Virus record (IMG/VR): IMGVR_UViG_3300047476_002043
Coordinates: 1-64,000 of that record
Source of the DNA: a virus
Reading direction: 5' to 3' (one strand)
Length of the DNA stretch: 64,000 nucleotides
Of this stretch, positions 17,741-27,111 are shown piece by piece. The notes under the pieces are model-generated. The model worked only from the letters and a program-made list of their open reading frames with translations. It was not told the DNA's origin and did no database searches. Made by a program: the position numbers and the translations under genes. Every line of letters begins with the position of its first letter. Within the stretch, counting starts at the first letter, position 1.

Positions 17741-18886
17741 TCACCTCTTTTTGTTAATGAGTGCTGGGATAAGGACGCCGACCAAAAAGCCACCGAGCGC
17801 TTTACCAATCGTCATTATCAGATTGATTGTTTCTGCTCTAGAGGCTTCTTCCGCTTTTCTGGTTCGATACTCCTGCTCAACTCTTCTCTCCATTTCTGAA
17901 TGGAGTTTAGCTGACGCATTAGCTTGATCCACGCGGGCTTCGTAAATTGCTTTCCATTCTGCGGCTTCCGCCTTAACTCTCCTGTTTTCCATCAGAATCT
18001 TCTCTTGGTTTAATTCTGATGTAGCGATTTTGTTTTTGAATTCTAGGATTTCGTTGGCCTTTGAATCTTCGAGCAGCTTGACCTTTCTTTCGAGAGCGCT
18101 GTATCGAGTCTTGAAATCATCGCGTTCGGCCGCCATCCTTTTGCCGACGCTTTCAACAACTGCCGCCTCTTGGGCGCTTTGAAATTTCTTATGGGCAGTA
18201 ACAGCTTCATCGGCCGTTAACCCAAGGGCAATCAATGATTCGGTTTCGCTATGCACAAAATTTCCGTCTGTGAATAGTGATTCTATATTTAGAGATGCGG
18301 TCATATAAGACACGTCCCCATTATTAACAACTAGATTCATCGTAGCTTCCGGCGCTTTTACATTGGTTACCGAGATCGGTACTGTAGCACCTGCGAAATA
18401 AGCAAAGACATTGCCAGCCCTTGCTTTTGGATCATTGATTACACAAGAGATGAAGAACTTGCTATGAGCATTTTTGATGCTAAGCATTGCCTTCTCAACT
18501 GCATCATTCAAGATATCCATTTTGAATGGATGATCAACTTTTGAACCGATGATGGAACTTGAGAACAAGTAGTTTGTCTCGACGTCGTAAAAACTACGAC
18601 GTTCAATTTCCATCTGTGGAATCTCTATGACGATTGTCTGAAGAGGGATTCCAGAGTAGTACCTCTGGTCCTTCGATGCTCTAGAACCTATGTGATGCCT
18701 GACGGTAATCACTAGGTATCCATGTCTGATCGGATAGGTATCCACAGGAAGTAGTTCTGCTTTGTTGTTGCAGTCTACAGCGTGAATGGGGAGCGGAGTG
18801 CCGTTAGAGATGAGGATCTCTTTGTACAAGCCATTGTGACATAGCGCGACGGCATCCGAGGAACATGTATATTTGAATACTCGCAT
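17741..18886 (-). CDS. Coiled-coil protein with C-terminal membrane anchor
   Basis: 381 residues. The N-terminal 220 residues are a mixed, apparently globular domain. Residues about 230-350 are a long Glu/Lys/Ala/Arg coiled coil. The last 25 residues (INLIMTIGKALGGFLVGVLI) form one hydrophobic helix ending in KKR, a tail-anchor topology. It is the first gene of the early operon that also holds RNA polymerase beta-N, whose GTG start lies only 4 nt beyond its stop. Function unknown; membrane association is predicted from hydrophobicity alone. Confidence 0.75.
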   Translation of the reverse strand: MRVFKYTCSSDAVALCHNGLYKEILISNGTPLPIHAVDCNNKAELLPVDTYPIRHGYLVITVRHHIGSRASKDQRYYSGIPLQTIVIEIPQMEIERRSFYDVETNYLFSSSIIGSKVDHPFKMDILNDAVEKAMLSIKNAHSKFFISCVINDPKARAGNVFAYFAGATVPISVTNVKAPEATMNLVVNNGDVSYMTASLNIESLFTDGNFVHSETESLIALGLTADEAVTAHKKFQSAQEAAVVESVGKRMAAERDDFKTRYSALERKVKLLEDSKANEILEFKNKIATSELNQEKILMENRRVKAEAAEWKAIYEARVDQANASAKLHSEMERRVEQEYRTRKAEEASRAETINLIMTIGKALGGFLVGVLIPALINKKR

Positions 18887-18932
18887 GATCCAACCTTAGT
18901 TATGTCTTCTTGCATTTCGGGGTTGCAAATAG

Positions 18933-18940
18933 GTAATATA
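18933..18940 (-). promoter_or_regulatory. Early-type promoter, TATATTAC
   Basis: Minus strand reads AGATCTATATTACCT, 47 nt before the first gene of the RNA polymerase beta-N operon. The exact core TATATTAC matches the published phiKZ early consensus. Confidence 0.75.
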
Positions 18941-19018
18941 GATCTAAAACGATCTTGAAATAACCGGTCTTGCGAGATATAGAGATGGTACGGCAGCGTA
19001 AAAAATAAAAAGAACTAG

Positions 19019-19048
19019 CCACCCTAGCGGCTCATGCCGCTAGGGTGG
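19019..19048 (-). terminator. Intrinsic terminator
   Basis: A 13-bp perfect stem (19019-19031 with 19036-19048), loop TCAT, followed on the minus strand by a T-rich run. It lies just after the stop at 19054. Confidence 0.85.
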
Positions 19049-19053
19049 TTTAG

Positions 19054-20121
19054 TCACTTAGGTTTGCTTTCAGGGACAGTCTTCTCTCGAAGATCCAGTA
19101 TCTTGACGACACCAAATGTTGTAGCTTGTCTGGCAGTAGGTATCGATGGAGAATAACCAGGAGATGCCAATGTTCCAACGCCCTGGAGGACATTGTTATT
19201 GGAGCTTGTAGCAACGATATTTGTCGCTTTAGCCATTCTCTGCTGATTTGTATCGATAGCTCCAATCTCTGTCAGAACAGAACTCGATTTAGAGTAGCGA
19301 TCTGTAGTCGCCACGTTTATCATCGGATCGAATGTCTGTCCAACAGATGCTGATCTTGGTTGTTGGATGACGGACGAGAAGATATCGACGCCAACTGATC
19401 CATATTGCTTTATGGTGTCTCCGGTCACTGTATCTTTAGCCTGAACACCAACAACAGACTTAGCTGCTGCTATGTTCTCGTCTGTTCCAGGCATGGCAGC
19501 AAGACAGTTTTCCGTATTCTCCTCCAGGTCAGGATTGAATTCGGCAGGATTGTTTTCTGATGCTTCCTTGAAGATGTCCATCGCTCCAGACTTAGCTACG
19601 GTATCGAACACGTTACCAAGAAGAGTTGGTGAAGCCTGAGCTACCGCTAAGGGATCGCCGGAGATGATTCCTTCGGCGTTGTTCCTATCTACTCCTGAGT
19701 ATTCTAGAACATCACCAATTTTGTTGATGACGTACTGACCACCAGATTTAGTTTTGTCCCAAACCGTAGCACCGACATCTTTTGTCTTTTCCCAGAAAGA
19801 AGGTTCTGGGTCAAAATCTGGAGCGTCATCGGTTGATGCGGCGCCGTCTTGATTAGGAGCGACGACGTTGATATCTTCGATCGCTCTATACTGATTCGAC
19901 GTTAATGAAGTCTTGTCTGAGTAGAAATTAGAGAATGCATCAGATTTGGCTCTTGCCAATTCTGTATCATTTGTAATTGCGTATGGCGTGTTGGCCTGAA
20001 GCGCCTTCAGTGTTTTGGGATCAACTTGACTCAGATAGGTGGTATCCGACGAAGTTGTCTTGGCGACTTGAGGAGACGAGACGGGCTTTTGAGTTTCGGT
20101 AATGAATAGACCGTTTGGCAT
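19054..20121 (-). CDS. Unknown 355-residue protein, possibly virion-associated
   Basis: Starts behind AAGGAGATTCAC. Composition is rich in Ser, Thr, Ala, Asn and Asp, with little hydrophobic core in the first 100 residues and long polar stretches, suggesting a flexible or fibrous protein. A FWEKTKDVGATVWDKTKSGG segment near residue 110 looks like an amphipathic helix. No domain recognised. It is monocistronic between two hairpins, with a TATG element just upstream, so late expression is possible. Confidence 0.7.
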   Translation of the reverse strand: MPNGLFITETQKPVSSPQVAKTTSSDTTYLSQVDPKTLKALQANTPYAITNDTELARAKSDAFSNFYSDKTSLTSNQYRAIEDINVVAPNQDGAASTDDAPDFDPEPSFWEKTKDVGATVWDKTKSGGQYVINKIGDVLEYSGVDRNNAEGIISGDPLAVAQASPTLLGNVFDTVAKSGAMDIFKEASENNPAEFNPDLEENTENCLAAMPGTDENIAAAKSVVGVQAKDTVTGDTIKQYGSVGVDIFSSVIQQPRSASVGQTFDPMINVATTDRYSKSSSVLTEIGAIDTNQQRMAKATNIVATSSNNNVLQGVGTLASPGYSPSIPTARQATTFGVVKILDLREKTVPESKPK

Positions 20122-20141
20122 GTGAATCTCCTTGAATTAAA

Positions 20142-20145
20142 CATA
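20142..20145 (-). promoter_or_regulatory. Candidate TATG-type promoter
   Basis: Minus strand reads GACGATTATATG, 21 nt before the ATG at 20121 and directly after the preceding terminator. The pattern resembles the other TATG elements. Confidence 0.35.
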
Positions 20146-20159
20146 TAATCGTCTAAGAC

Positions 20160-20189
20160 CTACCAGCTGGCCGCTAAGCCAGCTGGTAG
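20160..20189 (-). terminator. Intrinsic terminator
   Basis: A 12-bp perfect stem (20160-20171 with 20178-20189), loop CGCTAA, placed just after the stop of the RNA polymerase beta C-terminal gene. Confidence 0.75.
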
Positions 20190-20197
20190 ATTTAGAG

Positions 20198-20875
20198 TCA
20201 TTCATCGATGAGGTTGCTATCAATGTGCATACCCGCAAGGAGCACACTTGCAACTTGAGCCGTTCTGCTGACCGAACCACCAGGGATGTTCTTGAGGCTG
20301 GCGCTGCCAGTCTCTTCCAACATAGCTCGGAAACTACCGTAGGCATTGATATCACCACCACGAACTGTAACCAATTCATTGAGTGTGTTTTTCAATCCTT
20401 TAGCACTAAGAGCCTGAATCTCGGGAGCAGTAACAGACGAAGCTCTGTCCTTACCTGTAACCTGACCAGTGATCATATCGATCCGGCGGTCACTATCAGG
20501 AACACTGAGCTTCTTATCCAAGAACTGCTGCATCCTTCTCAGTGGAAGCCTGAGGATAGGGAGCTTATGTCTCGATCTGTAGTGCGTCTTGAGTTCTTTG
20601 TCGTAGAACCATACGTAATCGAACAACTTAACGTCGACCTTTTTAGCCGTAGCCAGGATTTGGTCGAGCGAGATTCGTTTAGTCATGTTTGGAACGGAGA
20701 AGTTGAATTGCACTCTTCCTTCTCGCATATTGGTCATGAAAGTTGTTAGCTCTTTGTCGGACATGTTGGTAAACATATCGACATATCGCTTGACGTTTGT
20801 TCCGTTAGGATCGATTCCAGAAAGACTCTGGACATAAGAGATGAGCGCCTTGCGTTTGCTCGCCATGTCAGCCAT
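20198..20875 (-). CDS. RNA polymerase beta, C-terminal piece (putative)
   Basis: 225 residues, start behind AAAGGAG. Residues 110-190 follow the C-terminal end of bacterial beta: an LPLRRMQQF segment, IDMITGQVTGKD (compare SLVTQQPLGGK of E. coli RpoB), then EIQALSAKGLKNTLNELVTV and RGGDINAY (compare [20 protein letters not shown] and KSDDVNG). The catalytic beta lysine regions are absent, so this would be only the last part of beta, probably joining with another subunit encoded elsewhere. Family assignment is by eye; an alternative is an unrelated structural protein with a similar C-terminus. Confidence 0.55.
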   Translation of the reverse strand: MADMASKRKALISYVQSLSGIDPNGTNVKRYVDMFTNMSDKELTTFMTNMREGRVQFNFSVPNMTKRISLDQILATAKKVDVKLFDYVWFYDKELKTHYRSRHKLPILRLPLRRMQQFLDKKLSVPDSDRRIDMITGQVTGKDRASSVTAPEIQALSAKGLKNTLNELVTVRGGDINAYGSFRAMLEETGSASLKNIPGGSVSRTAQVASVLLAGMHIDSNLIDE

Positions 20876-20921
20876 GATAGACTCCTTTTTGAATTAGATG
20901 TATACGATGACTGACATCTAT

Positions 20922-21152
20922 TCATCTAAAGATTGCGTTACTAAGATCTTTAAGTTTTTGTCTGAGCTCTTCTTGTGTAGTGTCATCAAGAACGATACGC
21001 TGTGTTTCTGTTGATTTGAATACATACGAAGTATCTCTGTTCTTAGCCATTTCTTCTCTAAGTTCAGCGATCTTCTTCGCACATATTTCTGTGTCAGTCC
21101 CATCTAAAGAAATGAGTGTTTTAAGACTGACGATGGTCTCTTTTTTAGACAT
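20922..21152 (-). CDS. Small charged helical protein
   Basis: 76 residues, strongly charged (Lys, Glu, Asp) and predicted mostly helical with a central beta segment. The ATG follows GAGGAGATAAACC, a strong ribosome site. It sits 46 nt upstream of the beta C-terminal gene and probably shares its transcript. No motif recognised. Confidence 0.7.
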   Translation of the reverse strand: MSKKETIVSLKTLISLDGTDTEICAKKIAELREEMAKNRDTSYVFKSTETQRIVLDDTTQEELRQKLKDLSNAIFR

Positions 21153-21194
21153 AGGTTTATCTCCTCAAAAAAAAAATTAATACACTGGACACAA

Positions 21195-21221
21195 CCTCCG
21201 GGAGCGATGAGCTCCCGGAGG
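21195..21221 (-). terminator. Intrinsic terminator of topoisomerase A gene
   Basis: An 11-bp perfect stem (21195-21205 with 21211-21221), loop GATGA, followed on the minus strand by a T-rich run. Confidence 0.85.
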
Positions 21222-21232
21222 CAACTTGTTCT

Positions 21233-23473
21233 TTATTTCAAATGCATCAGGTGTGTTCCATACTTACTCAGGGATCTTCCATCGCTGGATGATCTCTTGG
21301 AAAGATCGATAATGATCGACCCGGCCGTTTCGGAAGAATGGATTAGAACGTGCGCGATAGAAATGCGATTCAAGTGGGATTCGGGAACAGAGATGATCGA
21401 ATCTTCACCAGGCTTCCAAACAGTCAAGATTGTCGTCTCGCCAAGTGGCGACCGTCTCAACCTACCGCTAGTTTCGAGTTTCACAACACGCACGACATTT
21501 TTCTCGTTGGAGTTGATGTATGCGATGTAGACCTCATTACTAACGATCGGGTATACGTTTTCGATATCACTTAAGATACCGGTGCTATCCGCACTTTTAC
21601 GTACGGCCAAATCGTTGGGAGTCAGGATCTTGAGACAACCGTCTTTGTCAATTGTCAAGAATTGCTCACTGACGTGAACGTACTTAACATCCGGTTCATC
21701 CCTATAGTGTAGTCCCTTAACCGCAAAGATAGTTGTCGGGTTCTTGCGAATACCGACTGTAAATTTGTGTTTCCGGTTGGACACTTGGAAATGTTTCGTA
21801 ACGAATTCTTTAGGGAAGCTGAGTTCACTCTCATCGTCCAATCCGTCGTCATGGTGACGAACCTTATTCTTAACTCCATTGGGGTAGAGCCGAATATCGG
21901 TATCGATACCGAAGCGACTAATGATCATGTCGGCTTCGGTCAAGGAATTGAATTGGATACGTCCCTGGCCGATCGTAGCACATCCGATGAACGAAGGAAC
22001 GGCACTGCGTCTATGCCCGAATTCTCCGCCGAATTTCTTGCGGATGTTTTCAGCAGCTTCGCAGATGACCGCATCGATCATGAACATCTTCTTCTGAACT
22101 TCCACGCTTTCTGTGTGGATACGTTCGAGGTCAAGCTTAAGCTTTTCCACGTTGATGTTGGTAATACTACCGAGTGTGATCTCGCTCAAGTATTTAGCCT
22201 GGAACTGAGTCATACCAAATCGCTCAATGAGCGGTTGGATAGTGTCCTCAGGTTTCTTTGCATTCTTGAAGATTTGGAAGACGGCATCCATGTCAGTGTG
22301 TGCCATGAGGATAGCCTCAAAGCGACGCATAGCGATGGTGAGATGCCTCTGGGTATTCTTGAAGCCAGCGAGAACTGATCGCTTGCGCTCTTGGTACCAC
22401 ATATCGAGAACATCGAAGGGTGATAACTCAGGGCACTTACGCTCCTTTGTGAAGAAGCGGTTGCAAGGAGTGTAGCGACCAGTGAACTCGATCAGTTTCT
22501 TGAGGGGTTCGATGACATCCCAGGGAGATACGCCACGCTTGAGTGTGAATTCAACCCTGCTGTCCATACATCCCTTAGATGCATTGGTAATCCCGTCGAT
22601 GTTCAGGTTGACGAAGTTTTCTTTTTTGTCAACGATCATCTTACCAACATTCTTTTCTGCTTGAGAAAAGTTCTTGAAGTACGGAAGGGTTCTGAGGATG
22701 ATGGATTTTGGAGTAACTTCCATTGCACCATCCTGAACGATGGAGCATTTGAAATCACCACTCCGATAAGCTTCAAGAAGTTCGGCTTCATTTCTCAGGA
22801 GACCGTCTGTTGGAGTATCCGGGATGAGGAAGTGTCCAAGTTGCTCATTCAGCTCTTTGGCCGGTGGGCGGAAACCGAATTTGTTGTAGAGATTGACATA
22901 AGCGACAGTCAGTCTACAAAGTGCATCGAGATTGAGGGTGGTTGGTGAAGTCTTGAACCCGATGGACATACCAAAGCCGCCAGTGATCAAAGCCATAGGC
23001 AGAGCAGGGATGAGATAATCCGGCTCTTTGGTAGTTTCAGTATCCGACGTAACCATGTTGAGTGTGCCCAACTCGGTATTGTCGAAGTACACAGCTCTTG
23101 TGAACTTATGTTCCTGAACTTCAAGATAACGCGGCTGAGCTGGTTTACCGCCACCGTAGTCACCTACGTTAGTCTCAGCGTAAAGCAGAGGCACGATGAA
23201 GTTGAAGGGTTGACAGAGGTGAGAGATCGCTTCGTTCACGGATGAGTCACCACTAACGTGGTATTTCTCAAGCACATCACCACCAAGAACGGTAGCTTTA
23301 TGCTTTCCAGGATTGCGATGATAGATAGTCCAAAGGATCCTTTTCTGGATCGGCTTCAGTCCATCGATGACGTGCGGGAGTTTGGTGGCAACCGTGTGTA
23401 GACCATAGTCTCGGTAGTCCGAGACAACGGCTTCATCGGCGTTCATTTTTCCATTTACTGTATCTTCTGCCAT
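21233..23473 (-). CDS. Type II topoisomerase subunit A (GyrA/ParC/gp52-like)
   Basis: 746 residues from the ATG behind GGAGACCCTC; a longer frame to 23509 runs into the preceding terminator. The N-terminal cleavage-religation domain is clear: HVIDGLKPIQKRILWTIYHR near residue 34, the KYHVSGDSSVNEA segment near 70, and PRYLE with the catalytic Tyr at about 116. The HPHGD motif of bacterial enzymes is HVSGD here. A long C-terminal part of about 250 residues remains, so it is closer in length to bacterial ParC than to the short T4 gp52. With the B subunit it would pass DNA duplexes during replication. It is a separate transcript from subunit B. Confidence 0.93.
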   Translation of the reverse strand: MAEDTVNGKMNADEAVVSDYRDYGLHTVATKLPHVIDGLKPIQKRILWTIYHRNPGKHKATVLGGDVLEKYHVSGDSSVNEAISHLCQPFNFIVPLLYAETNVGDYGGGKPAQPRYLEVQEHKFTRAVYFDNTELGTLNMVTSDTETTKEPDYLIPALPMALITGGFGMSIGFKTSPTTLNLDALCRLTVAYVNLYNKFGFRPPAKELNEQLGHFLIPDTPTDGLLRNEAELLEAYRSGDFKCSIVQDGAMEVTPKSIILRTLPYFKNFSQAEKNVGKMIVDKKENFVNLNIDGITNASKGCMDSRVEFTLKRGVSPWDVIEPLKKLIEFTGRYTPCNRFFTKERKCPELSPFDVLDMWYQERKRSVLAGFKNTQRHLTIAMRRFEAILMAHTDMDAVFQIFKNAKKPEDTIQPLIERFGMTQFQAKYLSEITLGSITNINVEKLKLDLERIHTESVEVQKKMFMIDAVICEAAENIRKKFGGEFGHRRSAVPSFIGCATIGQGRIQFNSLTEADMIISRFGIDTDIRLYPNGVKNKVRHHDDGLDDESELSFPKEFVTKHFQVSNRKHKFTVGIRKNPTTIFAVKGLHYRDEPDVKYVHVSEQFLTIDKDGCLKILTPNDLAVRKSADSTGILSDIENVYPIVSNEVYIAYINSNEKNVVRVVKLETSGRLRRSPLGETTILTVWKPGEDSIISVPESHLNRISIAHVLIHSSETAGSIIIDLSKRSSSDGRSLSKYGTHLMHLK

Positions 23474-23490
23474 GAGGGTCTCCAAAAAAT

Positions 23491-23520
23491 AACCGCAGCC
23501 AGTTTTCACCAGCTGCGGTT
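23491..23520 (-). terminator. Intrinsic terminator between 23528 gene and topoisomerase A
   Basis: A 9-bp stem (23491-23499 with 23512-23520) with a 12-nt loop, followed on the minus strand by ATTTTTTGG. Confidence 0.75.
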
Positions 23521-23527
23521 GTTGAGG

Positions 23528-23977
23528 TTAGAGTTGAACTTGTCGATGAGCTGAGGTGTTGATGTTGGAATAAGTGAAGCTACGGACCGTGGCCTTCTTA
23601 TCAACAAGAGTCACACTGATGTCGACGGAATAGCCGAGGATACATTCAAGAATTTCAACGAACTTCTTGTACGTGATTTCATTCCTGGCCAAAGTTGAAA
23701 GGAGATTCCCTCTACCCGATGAGATCCTACTTGGGGTTTCACCAAGAACAACTCTGGCGTACTCAGCATATCGATCGGTGATGTACTCTTTGCTAACCTT
23801 GTCGTCAACTAGAATTCTTCTGAGGATTTTCATCAGTGGGTGCGATGTGTTATGAACATCCTCTTCTCTAAAGAGGGGATCACCATCCATAGCATCCGAC
23901 CGATCAAAGTTGACCCCTTCTTCCATCAACTGATGGAACGATTTGTAGGCTACGTCTTTTGACGGTGGAAATTGCAT
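23528..23977 (-). CDS. Unknown protein
   Basis: 149 residues starting at the Met at 23977, which has AAGGAG 10 nt upstream; the Met at 23998 lacks a ribosome site. Mostly helical by composition, with a KILRRILVDDKVSKEYITDR segment. No recognised family. It is a single-gene early transcript between the tRNA-Arg hairpin and the terminator at 23491, just ahead of the topoisomerase A gene. Confidence 0.75.
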   Translation of the reverse strand: MQFPPSKDVAYKSFHQLMEEGVNFDRSDAMDGDPLFREEDVHNTSHPLMKILRRILVDDKVSKEYITDRYAEYARVVLGETPSRISSGRGNLLSTLARNEITYKKFVEILECILGYSVDISVTLVDKKATVRSFTYSNINTSAHRQVQL

Positions 23978-24023
23978 GTCACTATGACTCCTTGACATGG
24001 GTTGAGGTTGAGGTTACCTTAAG

Positions 24024-24031
24024 GTAATGTA
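24024..24031 (-). promoter_or_regulatory. Early-type promoter, TACATTAC
   Basis: Minus strand reads AGACATACATTACCT, 47 nt before the Met at 23977. Confidence 0.65.
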
Positions 24032-24048
24032 TGTCTGAATGTCTTCTC

Positions 24049-24086
24049 ATCTCTTTTCATCCTGGGGAGGTGGGCGATGAAAGATT
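24049..24086 (-). terminator. Weak hairpin downstream of tRNA-Arg
   Basis: CTTTTCATC and GATGAAAG form an imperfect stem around a G-rich loop just beyond the tRNA. It may end the topoisomerase B-tRNA transcript or guide tRNA processing; weaker than other hairpins in the window. Confidence 0.35.
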
Positions 24087-24091
24087 AAGAG

Positions 24092-24165
<74 letters not shown>

Positions 24166-24174
24166 AATGTATCG

Positions 24175-26679
24175 TTACTCTGCGTCGATGTAATCATCAT
24201 CCTTAGCGCCCTTGAACTTGAGAACTTGCTCAAGATCTTGGAGGTTTTCTTGGATGAGCATCTTACGCAGTTTCGTTGCAACACCAAAGATTTCGTGGAT
24301 GATGTCAACATCACCGACGTTCGTGATCTTGGTGTAACTACGAGTGAGCGGGTCCAAACAAACATGCACAAGCTGGGCAGGAGGAACCTGAGCCAACCCT
24401 TTGAGTCTGCTAGGAACAAAGTATTCGTTGATGGTCTGGAAGACTTGATAGAGCTGGAGATAAGTCATCATCCTCTCGTTGTAAAGGGGCGAATGTCTTG
24501 TTGTCACAGTCACGTAAATCCTGTTGTGCTTAACTGCCCGCAAGGTAGGCAACACATTCATGCGGATTTCAGTAGCCAAGTCTTTGCACTGAATAACAGT
24601 GTCAACATTACCTACGGTAAGGATGAGACTGTCGCTTTCTTTTCGGTATTCGCAGTGGTCAAGTGCAAGACCTTCTTTGATCTTCTCAGGATTGATAGGA
24701 TCAAGATGATCGACAACACTCACCAAGCTTTCAAGGATATGCGGATCGATGATCAGTTTGGTGGCAACCGCATTGATGATGCGACCAACCTCATAGATCA
24801 GATAGCAGAAGTCTCTGAATGCTGCGCCGGACAGTTCATGATGAGCGACCTCACCATAGACCTTGATGCGAAGAAGGGAATTGTACATGTCAACTCGCTG
24901 ATCCATCAATGCATGTGCATCTCTGGCAAAAATCCGAAGCTTCTTGTGAAGCAGTAGATACAACGGCGGGTTGATCATGATAACGCGACCGGAAGTGACA
25001 ATCAGAGGATTGATCTTGTAGAGCGTACCGATGCAGAGTGACCGGATATGATAGCCGTCACAGTCAGCGTCAGCCAGCAAGCAGATCGTCGCGAAGTTCA
25101 TGTTGTCAAGATTGGTATCAGTTGGGCTAACACCAAGGATCTTGCTCAAGTCTTGATACATTTCGCTAGAGCGAAGCTGGCGCGTTTCTTTCTTGAACGG
25201 ATTGGTAGGCTTGCCACGACACTTGTACACAGCTTGAGTCTGTGCATTGCGGTGTTGCTTAATGTAGTCACCGGACGAGTCGCCTTCAGCGAAGAAGATC
25301 TCGGTGATGGTCTTGTCACGAGAAACACATTCAAGGTAACAATCAGGGTTATTGAGTGTATACTTGAGGTTCTTGAGGCCGTTGTTGGATTTGAGGTCGC
25401 GATTGAGGAATCGCTTGTAGCGCTCTTCAACATCCTCAAAGATTTGAAGAAGGTAATCCTTCCAGAAGTCGTCACCAAGACGTTCGCATGCTTTGATGAG
25501 GCTAGCCGTGAATTGCTTCAAGAACTCATTGTCGCTGAAGTTATTCTTGGCTTGGTCATCAAAGTTGGCTCCTTGCCATTCTGCCATGATGATGATACCA
25601 CCAGGTAGTTGGTAGAAGTTCTCGAAGTAGTCTCGCATTTCAACATCTGCGATCTTCTTCATGAGCATCTTTTTGATAACGGAAATTGTACCGAAGACAT
25701 GTGATGCCTTAGGGTTTTGGATGCGGACCATGTTAACCGCAGCAACCATCATCTGACTTCTTTTACCGAAGTCTTTCTGAAGGAAGGTTTGAATCGTGTA
25801 TCCAAGGCGACCATCAACATTGATGTCTTGTTCGATGATGGGCGATTCCCAAAGAACAGGAGCATTGATGCCGTTGGAGCGAAGAACATAGCTACTGAAA
25901 CTTACGTTCTCCGGGGAGAGGTAGATTTCTCTAGCGCTATTGGTTTCGCGTTTGTAGTAGAGTGAGCGCCAGATGTCTTCGATCGGAGCCCCAATGTGGT
26001 AATCAGGATCTTCTGCGATTGAACAGGCTTTGACTGAGAATCTGATGTTCCTAACGAAAGTTGCTTCGAAGTCGAGGTAGTCCAAGAGCAGCTTGATGCC
26101 GCTATCAGGAGTGTCCTCAAAGAAATCGCCAGCGTCTTTGTAGACTGTCCAGTCGGGCTCATAAATGACTGTAACACCATCAAGTGAACGGTCTTCTGGA
26201 TGCATCTCAAGAACCTCGCTCCTCATGGTCTTACCAAGACGAGAATGAACGATGGCGAAACCATCACGACGACGAGAGATGACAGTGATGAATTTCGAGA
26301 GAGCATTGGTGGCCTTAACGCCAACACCGAATGTACCGATGGATGTAGTGTAGGAAGAGGGTGACCACTTACCGGATGTACCATACTTGGTGTACGATGC
26401 GTCAAGTTTGTGAAGTGGGATACCGCGACCTGTGTCGGTGATGATGACTTGGAATCGACCTTCGGCTTTCAGAACGAAAGTGATAGAGATCAAATGCTTC
26501 TTATCTTTCGTGATTTTGGCTTCATCGATAGAGTTGTCGATGATTTCCTTGAGCAACTGATACATCCCCTTTTGGTTGGGAGAAAAGCCATACATCGTAG
26601 GCTTAAGGCGGATGTGATCGAGTACCGTTTCAACTGATTCAATGTCTTTAGCTTCGTAAGACTTGGTATTCACGCTCAT
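24175..26679 (-). CDS. Type II topoisomerase subunit B (GyrB/ParE/gp39-60-like)
   Basis: 834 residues behind AAGGAGATTTTC. The GHKL ATPase domain shows KEIIDNSIDEAK (catalytic Glu at 45, Mg-binding Asn at 49), DTGRGIPLHK, and GTFGVGVKATNALS. The TOPRIM domain shows AEGDSSGD at about residue 465 and LLADADCDGYHIRS at about 545, carrying the metal-binding acidic residues. It is one complete chain, unlike T4, where it is split into gp39 and gp60. It drives ATP-dependent strand passage with subunit A. Transcribed leftward after dNMP kinase and a 130-residue unknown gene. Confidence 0.95.
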   Translation of the reverse strand: MSVNTKSYEAKDIESVETVLDHIRLKPTMYGFSPNQKGMYQLLKEIIDNSIDEAKITKDKKHLISITFVLKAEGRFQVIITDTGRGIPLHKLDASYTKYGTSGKWSPSSYTTSIGTFGVGVKATNALSKFITVISRRRDGFAIVHSRLGKTMRSEVLEMHPEDRSLDGVTVIYEPDWTVYKDAGDFFEDTPDSGIKLLLDYLDFEATFVRNIRFSVKACSIAEDPDYHIGAPIEDIWRSLYYKRETNSAREIYLSPENVSFSSYVLRSNGINAPVLWESPIIEQDINVDGRLGYTIQTFLQKDFGKRSQMMVAAVNMVRIQNPKASHVFGTISVIKKMLMKKIADVEMRDYFENFYQLPGGIIIMAEWQGANFDDQAKNNFSDNEFLKQFTASLIKACERLGDDFWKDYLLQIFEDVEERYKRFLNRDLKSNNGLKNLKYTLNNPDCYLECVSRDKTITEIFFAEGDSSGDYIKQHRNAQTQAVYKCRGKPTNPFKKETRQLRSSEMYQDLSKILGVSPTDTNLDNMNFATICLLADADCDGYHIRSLCIGTLYKINPLIVTSGRVIMINPPLYLLLHKKLRIFARDAHALMDQRVDMYNSLLRIKVYGEVAHHELSGAAFRDFCYLIYEVGRIINAVATKLIIDPHILESLVSVVDHLDPINPEKIKEGLALDHCEYRKESDSLILTVGNVDTVIQCKDLATEIRMNVLPTLRAVKHNRIYVTVTTRHSPLYNERMMTYLQLYQVFQTINEYFVPSRLKGLAQVPPAQLVHVCLDPLTRSYTKITNVGDVDIIHEIFGVATKLRKMLIQENLQDLEQVLKFKGAKDDDYIDAE

Positions 26680-26703
26680 GAAAATCTCCTTGGTTGGGGT
26701 GGG

Positions 26704-27096
26704 TTAAAAGAAACCGAGCTCATGCGCAAATTCGAGGCAGGCTTGAGCATCGATCTGGGTGATGTTTTCAACAGTAGCCAAATCAGCCAATGTAAAATCC
26801 GGGTTATCGACGTGCAGGGTGGCAACCGAATACGCCTTATCTTGATTGGTCTGAATACTGTTGTAAGTGTACTTGGAGCAGATATCGAAATCATACTCCT
26901 TGAGTCTGATGCTCTTAATGATGTTCGCTGGGACATGGGAGAAGTAGAAAGCTATCCGCTCATCACTCCACCCATCCAGCATGTGATGACAGATGTCAAC
27001 TATGTCTTCATCCTGAAGAATTTGTACACATCCATCCACATCTTTTCTGCGTGGGAGATAGATTATGCTTGGCGCTTTGACATGTTCATCATACAT
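26704..27096 (-). CDS. Unknown 130-residue protein
   Basis: Starts behind GGAGATGGATT. The second half contains FTLADLATVENITQIDAQAC, which looks like a short helix-turn-helix or helical hairpin, and a conserved-looking GWSDERIAFYFSHVPANIIK segment. It lies between dNMP kinase and topoisomerase B in one early operon, so a replication-related role is possible but not shown. Confidence 0.75.
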   Translation of the reverse strand: MYDEHVKAPSIIYLPRRKDVDGCVQILQDEDIVDICHHMLDGWSDERIAFYFSHVPANIIKSIRLKEYDFDICSKYTYNSIQTNQDKAYSVATLHVDNPDFTLADLATVENITQIDAQACLEFAHELGFF

Positions 27097-27111
27097 AATC
27101 CATCTCCTATG

